DNA from: Adiantum capillus-veneris
Lineage: Eukaryota > Streptophyta > Polypodiopsida > Polypodiales > Pteridaceae
DNA: 64,000 nucleotides
Reading direction: 5' to 3'
Assembly: GCA_014529385.2 (NCBI GenBank)
Contig: CM043963.1
Span: 77,799,412 to 77,863,411 of the forward strand
The position numbers and the translations under genes are program-made. Of this stretch, positions 33,319-44,908 are shown in pieces (the first letter of the stretch is position 1; every line of letters begins with the position of its first letter). The notes under the pieces were generated by a model, which searched no databases, was not told where the DNA came from, and saw nothing but the letters and a program-made list of their open reading frames with translations.

Positions 33319-33345
33319 AGGTTCCCTTGCCGGGACACCAATCAC
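33319..33345 (+). other. Possible primer-binding region
   Basis: Immediately after the LTR the sequence reads AGGTTCCCTTGCCGGGACACC. The TTGCCGGG core resembles tRNA-Asp-type primer sites, but the match is incomplete. Confidence 0.25.
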
Positions 33346-33415
33346 TTTTTTCTCAAAGAGTGAGCCTCGGTTGTTTTGGGTAAAGACACATAGTACAGGA
33401 ACGCGGGATTACACT

Positions 33416-35233
33416 ATGGCCGACAAAGGGAAGGGCATTATGGAAGAGGGTTCCTCTTCGAAGGAGAGACAGAAAACCCCTATGGTGTTCGAGATTGACA
33501 AGAGCTCACGTCCACGTCAGTCGGTACCTCCTGTTGATGTGAATGTCCCTCCAGTAGCACAGGGCTTTATAACTGGGCAACTTGAGGATGATGCGTTCAG
33601 GACTCAGTTAGTTGCCGCGGTGAATGTGTTTTCGCAGCTGGTGCAAAACCCAAGGTTTATGGAGTTCTTGCAAGCGCCACCAGTGTCACAGCAAAATAGG
33701 CAACCTACACCGCGTATAGAGCTTGTTGAGGCTCAAGCCCAAGTACTTCATGCATCTCAGCAGGATAGGGAACACTCGCATGTTGTAGAGTCAAGGGCTC
33801 CAAAACAGGTTCCTCCCGTCCTTGAACAGGTGGTTAGGACGCCTATTTCACAGGCTATGCCAGTTCAGCCCGCCACCTTTCAGAGGACGGGAGGAACCTG
33901 TTTTGGAGCCCCTGACTCTACAACATGCGAGTGTTGTCTTGAATGGACAAGGAACTGGATACCAGGCAATGCACCCAGTTTTTCCACCATCCACGGTACA
34001 TCCTAGGTATTTCGGGGGTGGATCTGTGTTCCAAGGTATGGCTGGTTATGGGCCCGGAAGTCAGCCGTACATGCCAAGAACAATGTTTGGGGGTATGCAA
34101 GGCATGATGCCAAACCCCATGTATGGTAGTATCGGCATGCAACAAGGTTTTCAATGCAACTAGGGCCAGTTTGGGGTGCCACAGGGTCATTTCGGCATGG
34201 CTGGTTTTTCTGGACAGCAACCAGATATGGCACCTCTGATGCAAAATGTTAATGGCCAAGATGTGTCAATGATGCCTACTACAGTGCCCATGTTGCAGAC
34301 TATTCCCTATGATAATTTGGGGGCACTTGAAAAGCCGAAAGCTTACAAAGAAATTGGTGCAACTGTAAAGTTCAGCACTTTTAGGGGCTTCAAGGATAAA
34401 GCAAAGGCTCTCACTTTCCTCCAGCAGTTTGATACAGCTTATGCAAGAGGGAATTTTACAGAGGCCTCTAAGGTCAGAAAAGCTACCATTTTCTTAAAGT
34501 ACAATGCGCTTACATGGTGGACGACATTGTTAATGCAAGGACAGGTACCCGCCACTTGGGTCTACTTCAAGCAATGTTTGCCTCTACTTGGCTGTCAAAT
34601 GAATTTGAAGCCGACGTCATTACAGATTGGCATCAGCTTACTTCGGCTACATGCAAGATCTTGCTGGAGGACAATCGGAGGTTTTGTAAAGCGTTACTCT
34701 CAGTGACCTCCTACAGATTTGTGCCATTGACAGAGCAAATAGAGAAGTATTGTTGTGGGCTGCCTAAAGGGCTTCGGGACTACTGTACCAAGAACAGAGT
34801 GGCTACCCTCACTCAGCTTATGGAAGTTGCTAACACTGGTCTTGCCTTGTTGAAAGGAGAGGACAGTGGGTTTCGGAGCAACGAAAAAGAAGGGCAGCAG
34901 AAGAAAAATTCAGCGAAGAAGCCCTTTGTGAAAACGGCTCCTGAAGCGTCACAGGGGTCAGAAAAGGCCACCAAAGACAAGGATTCAGCCGGGACTTCTG
35001 GAGCGCAGGCAAAGAAACAGAAAAGTAAGTCTTTTGTGAGCAAGTCGCTCGAGGAAAAGAAGGTCCTAATGGCTGAAAATAAATGCTTTATATGCAAGCA
35101 GCTTGGTCACTTTGCTATCAATTGTCCCCGAAGGAAAAGACCAGCTGACTCAGATAATAAAGAGGACCAGAAGGGCAAGAAGCCTAAACCCACGGCAGTT
35201 TGGTGCCAGCGGGTTATGCAGAGCATGGGGTAA
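33416..35233 (+). pseudogene. Ty3 element 2 gag with zinc knuckle
   Basis: ATG at 33416 (MADKGKGIMEEGSSS). A Pro/Gln-rich N-terminal region to ~33880, a Gly/Met/Pro-rich linker (33900-34260), then a gag core: TVKFSTFRGFKDKAKALTFL, TIFLKYNALTWWTTLL, and in the next frame TEQIEKYCCGLPKGLRDYC. The C-terminus has a Lys/Ser-rich stretch and a perfect CCHC knuckle CFICKQLGHFAINC near 35083-35124. A stop at 34162, at least two frame changes and the inverted duplication at 33771-33935 break the coding sequence. Confidence 0.85.
33771..33935 (+). repeat. 52-bp near-perfect inverted duplication within gag
   Basis: 33771-33822 and 33884-33935 are reverse complements with one mismatch in 52 bp, separated by a 61-bp spacer. 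The right arm shifts the reading of gag, so it is a later event that arose by copying the left arm backwards. Confidence 0.95.
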
Positions 35234-35730
35234 AGTTACAGATCAGACGGCACTCTATCTTCTTTGATGCAGGTGCCAAAGCAAACTTTACCTCACCAGA
35301 GTTAACTATGAAGTTGGGCATTAGAACTGAAGAGATGAGGTACACGGCACAGGCAGGGTTGGCATGTCCTGGCTACTCAGAGTGTGTTACTCCCATTATT
35401 GAAAAATTGCGTCTGCATATTCAATCATATGTAGACACAGAAGAGTTCTATATCATGCCATTGGAAGGGTGCGATGCGCTACTTGGAATTCCGTGGATGT
35501 TCAGAGTACATGGTGTGATGGATGCCTTCAGTAAGACGATCACCCTTCAGCATAGGGGCAAAACTCATGTTTTGAATGTAAAGCTCAAAAGAGAGTCAGT
35601 CCCTATTGTGTCTGCTTCTGCTATCACTTCTGTAATAAAGAATCATCTTTCTATGTACTTGATTTTTGCACGTGATGTCTCAAATAATTGTCATCAAATT
35701 TATCTGTGTTAGATAAAGAAAGGTCAGCAT
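35200..35730 (+). pseudogene. Ty3 element 2 aspartic protease
   Basis: FFDAGAKANFTSPELTMKLG (about residues 25-44) and FYIMPLEGCDALLGIPW (about 86-102) mark the domain. The catalytic Asp is kept; the following Ser/Thr is Ala, parallel to Gly in the element at 28959. The linker to reverse transcriptase (SVLDKERSA, in the next frame) is cut at 35730 by the inserted solo LTR. Confidence 0.85.
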
Positions 35731-36394
35731 TGTAACAAACTGCTGACGTGTCAAAACCTAAAGAATGGAGCCAACTTATAGATGTGGCCGAGGAGCCTAA
35801 ACTATCACAAAGTGATGACGTGGCTGCCCGAGAGCAGAAACCCTAACCCTAATTTCTGCCAAAAACAACCTAATTGTTGAAACCCTAATTCTAGAAACCC
35901 TAACCCTAAAACCTGCAAAACCTAATTCTGGAAACCCTAACCCTAAAACCTGCAAACCCTAATTCTGCTGCCAGAAACCCTAAAACTGCAGAAACCCTAA
36001 CCCTAAGGGCAACAAGGAGATTTCTGCGTTTTGCGCTGGCTGATGACATGGCAGGCTATACGGATTTCCGTAAATTGTGCTGGCAGCTTTTGGCATTGCT
36101 TTTTGGACTAGAAGCTTTTGAGTTTTGAGGGCCTTTAAATATGAGGCTAGGGCTCATTCTCTGGCATGCTTCCTGGAGAAGGTGCAGAGTCTGGAGTACC
36201 GGCTTGTACTTTGATAATGCAATATAAAGAAATACCGAAAGGGCACCAAGGTTTGGGGCCAATACTCTCTGGGGTGGAATTCCACCACTCCGTGTCGCGT
36301 GTCGTCTCTCTCTCTTTCAGTTCAGTTGTTATTGAAGTGCTAAAAGTCTGTTCAGTCTTCTTTTCTATTGGCACGTGGTGCCCACCTTGTGACA
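35731..36394 (+). repeat. Solo LTR inserted in Ty3 element 2 (664 bp)
   Basis: Starts TGTAACAAAC and ends TTGTGACA; the flanking 5 bp AGCAT (35726-35730 and 36395-36399) is an exact target duplication. With one copy removed, the protease-to-RT linker lines up codon for codon with the sister element at 29452-29499. The LTR contains many AAACCCTAA words (35837-36010) and the AAATACCGAAAGGGC block. No internal sequence remains, so it arose by LTR-LTR recombination. Confidence 0.95.
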
Positions 36395-36399
36395 AGCAT

Positions 36400-37771
36400 C
36401 TTTGCAAGAGTTTAGTGATTGCTTTTTTGATGCATTACCGTCGCAATTGTCGCCAGAGAGACCTGAGGACCATCGGATAGATTTGGTGCCAGGGTGTAGC
36501 CCACCAAATAGACCTTCCTATAAGGTTAGCACGGCACAGCGGAAAGAGATTATGGGCCAGGTTGAGGAGTTATTAGAGAAGGGGCTGATTCAACCTAGTT
36601 CTTCACCTTCTTGCTCCCCAGTGCTCCTAGTGCAGAAAAAGGATGGCTCGTGGTGCATGTGTATTGATTACCGTGCGTTGAATAAGAATACCATCAAGAA
36701 TAGGTTTCCTATTCCTAGAATTGATGATATTCTCGATCGTTTAGAGGGTGCTGCAATTTTCAGCAGGATAGACCTTAAGAGTGGGTACCATCAGATTCGT
36801 ATAAGGCCAGAGGATGAGCACAAGACTGCGTTCAAAACGACATTTGGTCTTTATGAGTTTCTAGTGATGCCGTTTGGGCTAACAAATGCTCCTACCACGT
36901 TCAACAGAATGATGGACCGGATTTTCCGCTCGCATCAACAGTTTGTTGGGATGTTCTTCGATGACATGATAGTCTATTCGAAGAATGAAGAGGAGCATAG
37001 GCGTCACTTGACCATTGTGTTCGAAGAGCTGCACAGTCTCACAGGCTACTTGTCAATCCTAGGAAAAGTGAATTCTTCCTGGAAGAGATCCACTTTCTTG
37101 GCCACATGGTGTCAGAATGGATCCCGCAAAGGTCAAAGGTATTAAGACATGGCCAGACTTGAAGACTGTGCACGATGTCAGAAGCTTCTTGGGATTGTGT
37201 TCCTACTATAGAAGGTTTATCAAGAATTTTGCAGAGAGCATCACCTCTTCACGCTTTGCAAATGAAAGAGGTCACTTTCAGATGGACCCAAAAGGAGATT
37301 TCAGCTTTTAGTCTCTTAAAGGAAAAGCTGACTTCAAATCCCGTAATTGTTTTGCCAGATCTCAGGAAGTCATTTGTGGTCCAGCGTAACGCGTGTGGCA
37401 GTAGCATCGGAGCAGTGCTAATGCAAGATGGACGGGTAGTAGCTTATGAAAGCCGAATTTTGCAAGGGCCAGAGAAGACTATGCAAGCCTATGAGAAAGA
37501 GCTCTTGGCCGTGATTCATGCGCTTTCTAGCTGGAAGCACTACCTTTTAGGTGCTGATTTTGTTGTCCAGACAGATCATCAGACCTTGCGATACTTCTTG
37601 ACACAGTCAAAATTATCTAAAAAGCATATGCGATGGGCAAACATTCTTTCTATGTTCCACTTCCAGATTATGCATGTAGAAGGCAAGAAGAATGTTGTGG
37701 CTGATGCGTTATCAAGGAAGCCACAAATTTCAACTGTGTCAATTCCTTATCATCATGAGTTAGATAGATGA
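36400..37771 (+). pseudogene. Ty3 element 2 reverse transcriptase and RNase H
   Basis: The first frame (36402-37145) starts [13 protein letters not shown], carries [34 protein letters not shown] (first catalytic Asp), [15 protein letters not shown] and the palm motif [10 protein letters not shown]. Frameshifts near 37050 and 37240 move to [15 protein letters not shown] (thumb/connection) and then the RNase H block (37300-37771): FVVQRNACGSSIGAVLMQDG, YEKELLAVIHAL, VQTDHQTLRYFL and VADALSR. The first RNase H Asp, normally in a D-A/S-x-G context, is Asn (QRNACG). It would copy element RNA into DNA in cytoplasmic particles, but the breaks make it non-functional. Confidence 0.9.
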
Positions 37772-37772
37772 C

Positions 37773-38790
37773 ATGAAGGAACAGTATGCTACCGATGAAG
37801 ATTTTGCAAGGATCTTTGAACAGTTACAAGAGGGGCAACATCATGAGCACTACCTCCTCAGAGATGGTTTTATGATGATGCATGGCAGACTTTGTGTCAC
37901 TAGGTCATTGCGACATAAGGTCATGGAAGAGAGTCATGTCCCACCATATGCAGGGCATCGTGGTATTGATGCGACAGTTAAAGCGGTAGAGACATTCTTC
38001 TATTGTCCTACCTTGAGGAGAGATGTGGATGCCTTTGTGCGAGCATGCATAATTTGCCAAAAGGTCAAGTTTGACAGGCAAAAGGCACCAGGGTTGTTAC
38101 AACCACTACCCATTCTGGATAAGCCATGGGAAAGCATTGCTATGGACTTTATCTTTGATCTTCCAAGAACGCCAACATGGAATGATGTATATGGACCATT
38201 ATCTACAGGTTCAGCAAGCAGACCCATTTTATCCCTGTAAGGAAGAAGATAAAATATGATCGGATGGCACGCTTGTTCATGTACAATGTGTTTAAGTACC
38301 ATGGTATGCCACAATCAATTATCAATGATCGTGATCCTCGCATGACCAGTTTGTTCTGGAGAGGATTGTTTGAGAACATGGGCACTACGCTCAAGTTCTC
38401 GTCTTCGTTTTATCCACAAACTGATGGACAGTCAGAAGAGGCTAATTATACTATCTTAGATCTGCGGAAATACTATGTGTCAGATAATAAAGGCAAGTGG
38501 GAACAATATTTGCCTATGCTTGAGTATGCATACAATAATACAGTGATACGTCGCCTAGCAAAGCACCTTTTGAGATTGTTGAAGGCGGCAAAAAAGTTCC
38601 TCCCATTTTGCATACAAAAGACAAGATCTTGGTAGATCGATATGTTGAAAACATAGATGACAAGTACAAGAAAATTAAAGTTGCCTTGGAGAAGACTCAG
38701 GCAAAGCAGAACTATCCGCCTATGGATGCAAAGTGGATGGAAGAGCATGAACTGTCAAGAGTCACCAACTGTACTGCAGCTTTACCTTGA
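37773..38790 (+). pseudogene. Ty3 element 2 integrase
   Basis: An N-terminal HHCC finger (H--PPYAGHRGI, then CIICQ), then the core beginning WESIAMDFIFDLP with the first catalytic Asp. A frameshift near 38195 follows. In the continuing frame the usual D-R-F-S-K block reads YRFSK, so the conserved Asp is Tyr. Further on are INDRDPRMTSLFW and SFYPQTDGQSE with the catalytic-Glu helix region. The C-terminus is broken again near 38550 and ends at 38788 without a recognisable chromodomain. It would have joined element DNA to chromosomes. Confidence 0.85.
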
Positions 38791-39031
38791 AGCCTTTGGG
38801 TTACAACCTACCTATACCCTAAACCCTAATGATAGGGCTAGCACATCAAATGTACATATGAATTCAGTGTAATAGATAGAAATGACAAAAGTATGAAGGT
38901 CTCATTAAGTCTTTTGTATCTATGTGTTACGACCTTTCTTGCGGATACATGCGATGATAAAAGAGTGCTAACAACACAAGATCATCACTTACGTGTATTT
39001 ATGGTATGCAATCGAGGACGTTTGCGATTTC
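38791..39031 (+). other. Untranslated 3' region of Ty3 element 2
   Basis: Non-coding sequence between the end of integrase and the polypurine tract. Confidence 0.5.
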
Positions 39032-39041
39032 AAGAGGGGGG
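39032..39041 (+). other. Polypurine tract
   Basis: AAGAGGGGGG immediately in front of the 3' LTR start (TGTCACGAGG at 39044), the site for plus-strand priming. Confidence 0.75.
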
Positions 39042-39043
39042 TA

Positions 39044-40611
39044 TGTCACGAGGACGTGGCAACTATTAACCATGTCACGAGGACGTGGCAGCTGCTAACC
39101 TTAGTTGTTGGTTTGTTTCCAATGATTTTTGTTTTATTTTTGAGACCCTCTTTTTGAAGTTGCAAATGGTTGAACATTGTATGGCCAATGTGAACGGTAC
39201 TTTCACTCGCAGATGGGAAGTTGGTCGGCACTAGAATTCGTATAGTAAGAAAATGTCTAGGCTCAGTCAAGATCGTGTAGGTCCCCCCGTCGCACTTAGC
39301 AAGTTGGTGGATACTAGGAAGTGAACTCAATGAAGGCACAAAGTCAAGGTGGGACAACCAAAGGAAAATACCAAACAGTTGGGCCACATTGCATTTTTGG
39401 GATGCGGTCCCAATGGGGATAGATGGTCAGAAGACCAGTGGGAGCCAAATGGAAGCATCTCCTAAAAATTAGGGAACTGCTATTTTGGGCCATGAAATGT
39501 GTTCAGGTCATTATCTTCGGAATGACAAGGGGAACATTTTACAACTCTGCCGCAAAGTCAACTGGGCAACCAGTCGGGAGATTTTTAGGCGGCAACCCCG
39601 AAACGGGAAAATGCTTGTAAACGCGCCAAGTGGCACATTTCTGTGCACTTTCCTCTTGCAAAAAAAGGGGCACTGATTTTTGTAGCTGGGAGAGGCCTCA
39701 TTTGCTGCCTGTCCACAGGTTAAGAGCTATGAAGTGCTTGCTTTCCACTCAATGTACAGTGTGGTGCTAGGAGTGATGACCTGCACATTGCTCTCTCTCT
39801 CCTCTGAGTGCAGTTATGTGATGCCCCACAAGAGGCTCTGCATTTGACTGATGTTCAATTGTGTGGGTTCATGCGGAATTGCCGAGGCAAGAGCCTCTTG
39901 CACAAGTACTCGATTAGCTAGTTGCTAATCTCCCGCAGGTACAGGTGAATTCGGAGAGGTTTCACGTGAGAAATCTCGTCCGATTCAAAGGGCGAGTAGC
40001 CCTATAGGTGCGGGAGCTCGAGGACTTGCTACAGATGCGACTGGCTCGTGAAACGGAGCCCAAAACAGGGAATTACAGCCTACTGTGTATTTTTGCAGGT
40101 TTAGGGTTTCGGCCCTAAACGGTCCCTAATTACCCCAGGCGGTTTGGGGACGCGAGGGGACCGCTGTAGAGGTGATCTGGCGCATTTTCGGGGGGGGGGG
40201 AAACAGAGAATTCAGCGTGCTGCAGATTCTCGCCAGGTTTTGCAAAGTGTCCGTATGCATCGGGAAAGTCATCTATTGCGTGGAGATAATGTCTGTGAAG
40301 CATCCTAGTACAGTTATGCTGCCGAAATTGGCCAAAACGGGTGGTTTTCAACACGGATTATGCGAGACGGTTTGTAGGAAATCACATGTTTTATTCCCTC
40401 TGTTAATATATAAAGAAATACCGAAAGGGGCGCCAATTTTGGGGCCTACAGGTTGTCGGCGTTTGCTCAGAGCATTCTAGCTTCCGAGCCGTGTGTGTGC
40501 ATAAGTGTTAATTCCCATCGCAAGTTACCCTTGCAAAGTGCTCTGTGTGTGTGTCTAAAGTAAAGAATTTCGGGTGAAAGCCAAAGCTTACCGCCCCATG
40601 GGCCGGTTTCA
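39044..40611 (+). repeat. 3' LTR of Ty3 element 2 (~1.57 kb)
   Basis: Begins TGTCACGAGGACGTGGC after the polypurine tract and ends GTTTCA at the point where similarity with the 5' copy stops. The first 29 bp are duplicated in tandem (39044-39072 and 39073-39101). A G11-12 run at ~40190-40200 and a TTTAGGG-N6-CCCTAAA hairpin near 40099-40120 are inside. Confidence 0.8.
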
Positions 40612-40613
40612 AG

Positions 40614-40915
40614 CTGCCGGACCCAAACTCAGTCCCCACGACCCTGGAAAATAGGGAAGTACCATGGGAAAAATGGGATAAGGCATCGGATGCCCATGGG
40701 GCACTGGGGGAAAGTATATCTAGTGTACCAGGAGCCTGATGGCCATGGAACAGAGCCAAAACCCGAGCCAAACATGGCTAGACACAACCCGACATGAGAG
40801 AACCTCCTCACACTGGCCGGGCACAGCCACAAAACAACCCTCACTCCCTAGCATCTGTCCCTGGGAGAAACTGGGACCGATTGGACGCATCCGGAGAGAT
40901 GCCTGAACTCTAACA
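40614..40915 (-). repeat. 3' LTR of the LARD-like element, truncated
   Basis: Starts TGTTAGAG on the minus strand after the purine tract; only ~300 bp are left before it meets the end of the neighbouring Ty3 LTR at 40611. Confidence 0.8.
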
Positions 40916-40927
40916 CCCCCTCTCAGC

Positions 40928-43847
40928 TCCTCGAAAGGAAGTCGGACCAGGGGGCTTGAGTGAGAAATCTGCACCTATAAAGAGAGGGTTTCGTGGACGA
41001 GGATATTTGCTACAAAATTCCGAGGTCGAAGAATACAAGGTTCCATAGTATCATCCAACCACTACCCCCGAAAGACATCCACGAAGTACTACATTGTCTA
41101 CTGACAGTAAATCCAGCTCTATCAAGAATCTCCTCAAGCCATCCGACTCACAAGTCGCACAACCAGCATCTGCAAAGGTATTGTTGTTGACCGCTCCAAG
41201 AGTACACATCCAAACTGAGGGTAAAAGGCATAAAAAGACTAGTATCCGGATCATTTCCCAACTCCAAAGTGCTCCACCCTCGAGGAAAGAGTCGGAAATC
41301 TGCACCTCCAGTCATATACCACATGCCAGAAACTCTAAGCTGCTACGGAAGTCCAAGGAAAGGGACAACCGAGGCTACTGAGGAACTATATGTCCGATGA
41401 CAAAGAACCCAAGAACTGCATCAACCATCATACAAAATGGTGAAGTGCAAATTGTATCTGAAGGAACTTTATCGGAACTGAGAGTGAAAATTGGTATTGA
41501 TCTGTCTAGAACACCACCCGAGAGATATCACCCCTCTCTCAGAGTGAATCGGGAACATTCAACAAACATCTAGCGGAAATGGAACATACATGAATACTGA
41601 GACTGTAGCTACCACGGCAAGATCATGAGCTGCTGACAGGCTCTGCAAGAGAAGAACAAGGTGCTGTAGAAAGCCAACAACTAGACTGTCAATCCTGTCT
41701 GTTGCACATGGAACCACTGGTACTGAAAGGTAGTAGTCCGCGGAAACTGACTCCCAAATTGACTCCATATCCCCCTTTGAAGGGAAAATGCACGAGCCAT
41801 GGATAATTGTCATATCTCTCCAACTGAATCTGAAAGGAAAATATAATATACTTGTGGAACCTGGAACCAAATCTGGGAGACCCAATAAGACTGTCTCCCC
41901 TCTTTGAAGAACTCAACCCACGTCGGAACTGAGCAAACATTGTCATTGAAAGCTCCAAAGCTGAAGCTGAGAACTCCCCCAAAGATAGGAAGTCCCTCTC
42001 CAGCTCAATCCTGGGAAAAGAGAATAAGTACCACCAGAAAGAAATCTGAGACAACCTGGAGTAAACCTGCTTCCTCTGTAAATGAATAGCAAAGTCCGAA
42101 TCTCATGGAACTCGAGACTAAAAGAGAATCACACCATCGGTAAACTCGGACTGTTAAGAATAGGAAGACCTGAGAGGTCGTCACCTGAGGATCATGTTTC
42201 CCAAAGAAGCCGTCGGGGTCAATAAGACCTAACTACTCAAGCAAATTCCCTGAGATCAAACCAAATGTCCGCCACATCTCTGCATCTGCCAAGATCAAAC
42301 CTGAAGCTACAATCCAATACAATATGCCAAAATGCAGATAGACATGGAAGAGCACATATACTACAACTGTTGTAACTTGCCTCCTTAAAATCTTCGTCAA
42401 AATTGTTCTTTGTACTTGTGCTGAGAAGGATATACCCACAACTAAACTGTGCAATCAATATCCAATACACAACATAACTCCAATACTCAAGAGAGAGTAA
42501 AGGAACCGGCTCGGGGAACAAGCCCGTGAGTAACGTTGGAGCTGATTTGTAACATGCCAGAAAGCTGGGCAAAAAACTGCAAGGTAAGAACCTGCTATAG
42601 TAGCCAGCCATGGCCAAATCTGCACACCTGGAGAAGGGCTGCCTCCAAGGTTAGAGCTCTCCAAAGGGATGTATGGAAGAAGCAACCAAATGTTACTCAC
42701 TGTGGGAGTAGGAACTAGATGTCCCACCAACTATCGACATTACGCGCAAACCTGTCATCCAAAGGATCTCGACAAATTTGTTATCGATCATCAAGAAAAA
42801 CTGCCCACTGAAGGTTGCAAACCTGTTTCAAAATTGGTGCTGACAAGCTCACTAGAAGTCATAAACTATCCCACAACTGGTACTGACAAGCTCACAAGAG
42901 GGCAAAGAAGTGATCAAAGATGTAGGGCCACACTACCACTTGGGGAAGGAGAGAACATGGAGAAAGGAAGGGTCCAAACTCCAACAAAACCTCCTCAAAC
43001 TGTTGTCATTGTTGGCTAAGGGTCTGGCCCCACATGCTCCACCTTTAAACCTCATCTAAGGGAAGTCGGATGATCAAACACGAACTGGTTCTGGAGATCG
43101 AAGTATCCCCCTATGCTTATCAAAGCCAACTCCAACACATGCACTTTAACTGCTGCATACCGGATAGACAAGAGTCTACTGAAGCCGAAATTGGAACTTC
43201 TATCCTTAGATGGAAAATGAAACATCAAAGAACATCCTCTGCTTCAAGACGAGAAGAGATTCCCATCTATAATCCATAATCCGCAATCTCGTACAAGGGT
43301 GCAACTGAATCGTCAACCTATTACCCATTGGATAGGTAGCTCCGTCGAGAATTCCAAGAAAAACGTGCATTTGCAAAAGGCAAAGAAAATCTCCCAATCC
43401 ATCTCCTCGAAGAAAACACGGCCATAGAAACCTCTTCTAGAAGTGAGGAAGAAGATCATACTATTGTCCACACACTTCTCAAGAAGAAGCTGGAAATGAA
43501 TAGCTCCCCCTCTAGATCCAACGACCGCATGCTTGCTCCCCTTATGAGAAGGCACGGTAATAAGACTCCATTTGGGATAACCAATGCAATCCAGCACTGC
43601 TACACATCTTGAAGTCTCCATCGGGTTCCCCTCGGTGAAGAGAGGTCGAGGTAATCAAGGGTGAAGATGGGGAAGTCGTAGACGAGGATCGAAGGCCTCC
43701 ACATACCCAGTGCTGCCCCAAACTTGGAGAAAACCAGAAAAAAACAGCAAGCTTCTTCTCTCTCAATCATGTCCAAAACCGTACCGAATCAGCCACATCC
43801 GAGCACTCTGGTGGTACCACATCCGAGCATGGTCATATCACCATAGA
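40928..43847 (-). other. Interior of the LARD-like element
   Basis: No protein domain could be recognised in the open frames on either strand (the longest, 126 residues at 42237-42617 minus, is hydrophobic and Cys-rich without family resemblance). Confidence 0.6.
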
Positions 43848-43859
43848 GCTCTGATACCA
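43848..43859 (-). other. Primer-binding site, initiator-Met tRNA type
   Basis: The minus strand reads TGGTATCAGAGC directly after an LTR ending CCTTTGACA. This is identical to the site at 16337-16348. Confidence 0.92.
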
Positions 43860-44908
43860 TGTCAAAGGTGGCAGCGGAAGATGCAATGAAGACAAGAACT
43901 GGCTCATGATCCGGTGGGTACCTCATGATCCGTTGGGTACCTCGACTCCGATCAAGAACACCTGCAATGCCAAACACATGAACAAGGTACACCTGTGGAG
44001 AAGAGAGATCACTGAAAGAGAGAGAGACAAGACATCTGAGAATATGAGAGAGAGAGAGAGAGAGAGATCTGGGAAAGGCTCTCCATGCTAATAACAATTT
44101 GCTCATACAAGTGACCAAGGGTGGTCCGGCATAGAACTGACATGCCGATGGATAGACCCAAGGACACACAACTACGACTGCTACTGACACTACCAACTGC
44201 TGCTGCACATGAGATCACTGACACGGCCACAACATGGGTTGGGCTCTCCACCACTGATCCATCTCCTCGCAAGGGAAGAACTCGGGAGGGCCATGGGATG
44301 GGCTGCCCTGAGAGGATCACAAGGAGAAGAAGATTTGTTGCCCATGTCTGTCCTAGCAAGGAATCTCCTCCTGCACAAGCATGCCATCATCTGCAAACAT
44401 CCCCTAGGCTGCCCACCAAAAATGCTGGGGGCTGCCAAGGAAAACGCTGGTGAAAGCTGATGAAAACGCAAGATCCACTAGAGGTGAAAACGCTAGGGCT
44501 GCTTGCAAGTGCACACCTCATGCTGCCCCCTGGGGTGCCCATGAGAGGGGGACTGGGGCTGAACTGCATGTGAATAGGCTCCCCCCCTCCCCTACCTATA
44601 TAGGGGCTGCCTCAGCCTGCCCGACCCAAACTCAGTCCCCACGACCCTGGAAAATAGGGAAGTACCATGGGAAAATTGGGATAAGGCATCGGATGCCATG
44701 TGGCAATGGGGGAATGTATACCTACTGTACCAGGAGCCTGATGGCCATGGGACAAAGCCAAAACCCGAGCTAAACATGGCTAGACACAACCCGACATGAG
44801 AGAACAACCTCACTGGCCGAGCACAACCACAAAACAGCCCTCACTCCCTAGCACCTGTCCCTGGGAGAAATTGGGACCAACTGGACGAATCCGGAGAGAT
44901 GCCTGACA
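43860..44908 (-). repeat. 5' LTR of the LARD-like element (~1.05 kb)
   Basis: Bounded by the primer site on the left (end ...TTTGACA) and by GCCTGACA at 44908, where similarity with the 3' copy ends. A 19-bp tandem duplication lies at 43904-43941, a GA tract at 44044-44067 and a CTATATAGG box near 44597-44605. Confidence 0.75.

Larger units (their letters stand above)
40614..44908 (-). mobile_element. LTR retrotransposon without recognisable genes (LARD-like)
   Basis: A ~295-bp stretch is repeated directly at 40614-40915 and 44618-44908 (~90% identity, starting CCAAACTCAGTCCCCACGAC). A perfect initiator-Met primer site on the minus strand (43848-43859) borders the right-hand LTR, and a purine-rich tract precedes the left-hand LTR on the minus strand (GCTGAGAGGGGG, 40916-40927). 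The 2.9-kb interior has no gag, protease or polymerase motif on either strand. This is the structure of a large retrotransposon derivative that depends on enzymes from others. Confidence 0.8.

Noticed and set aside
35837-36010. Interstitial telomere from chromosome fusion
   Set aside because: The telomere-like words are degenerate, interspersed and shared by two LTRs of one family, so they belong to the LTR.
37117-37311. Separate small gene between RT and RNase H
   Set aside because: It is the thumb/connection part of the Ty3 polymerase in another frame after a frameshift.
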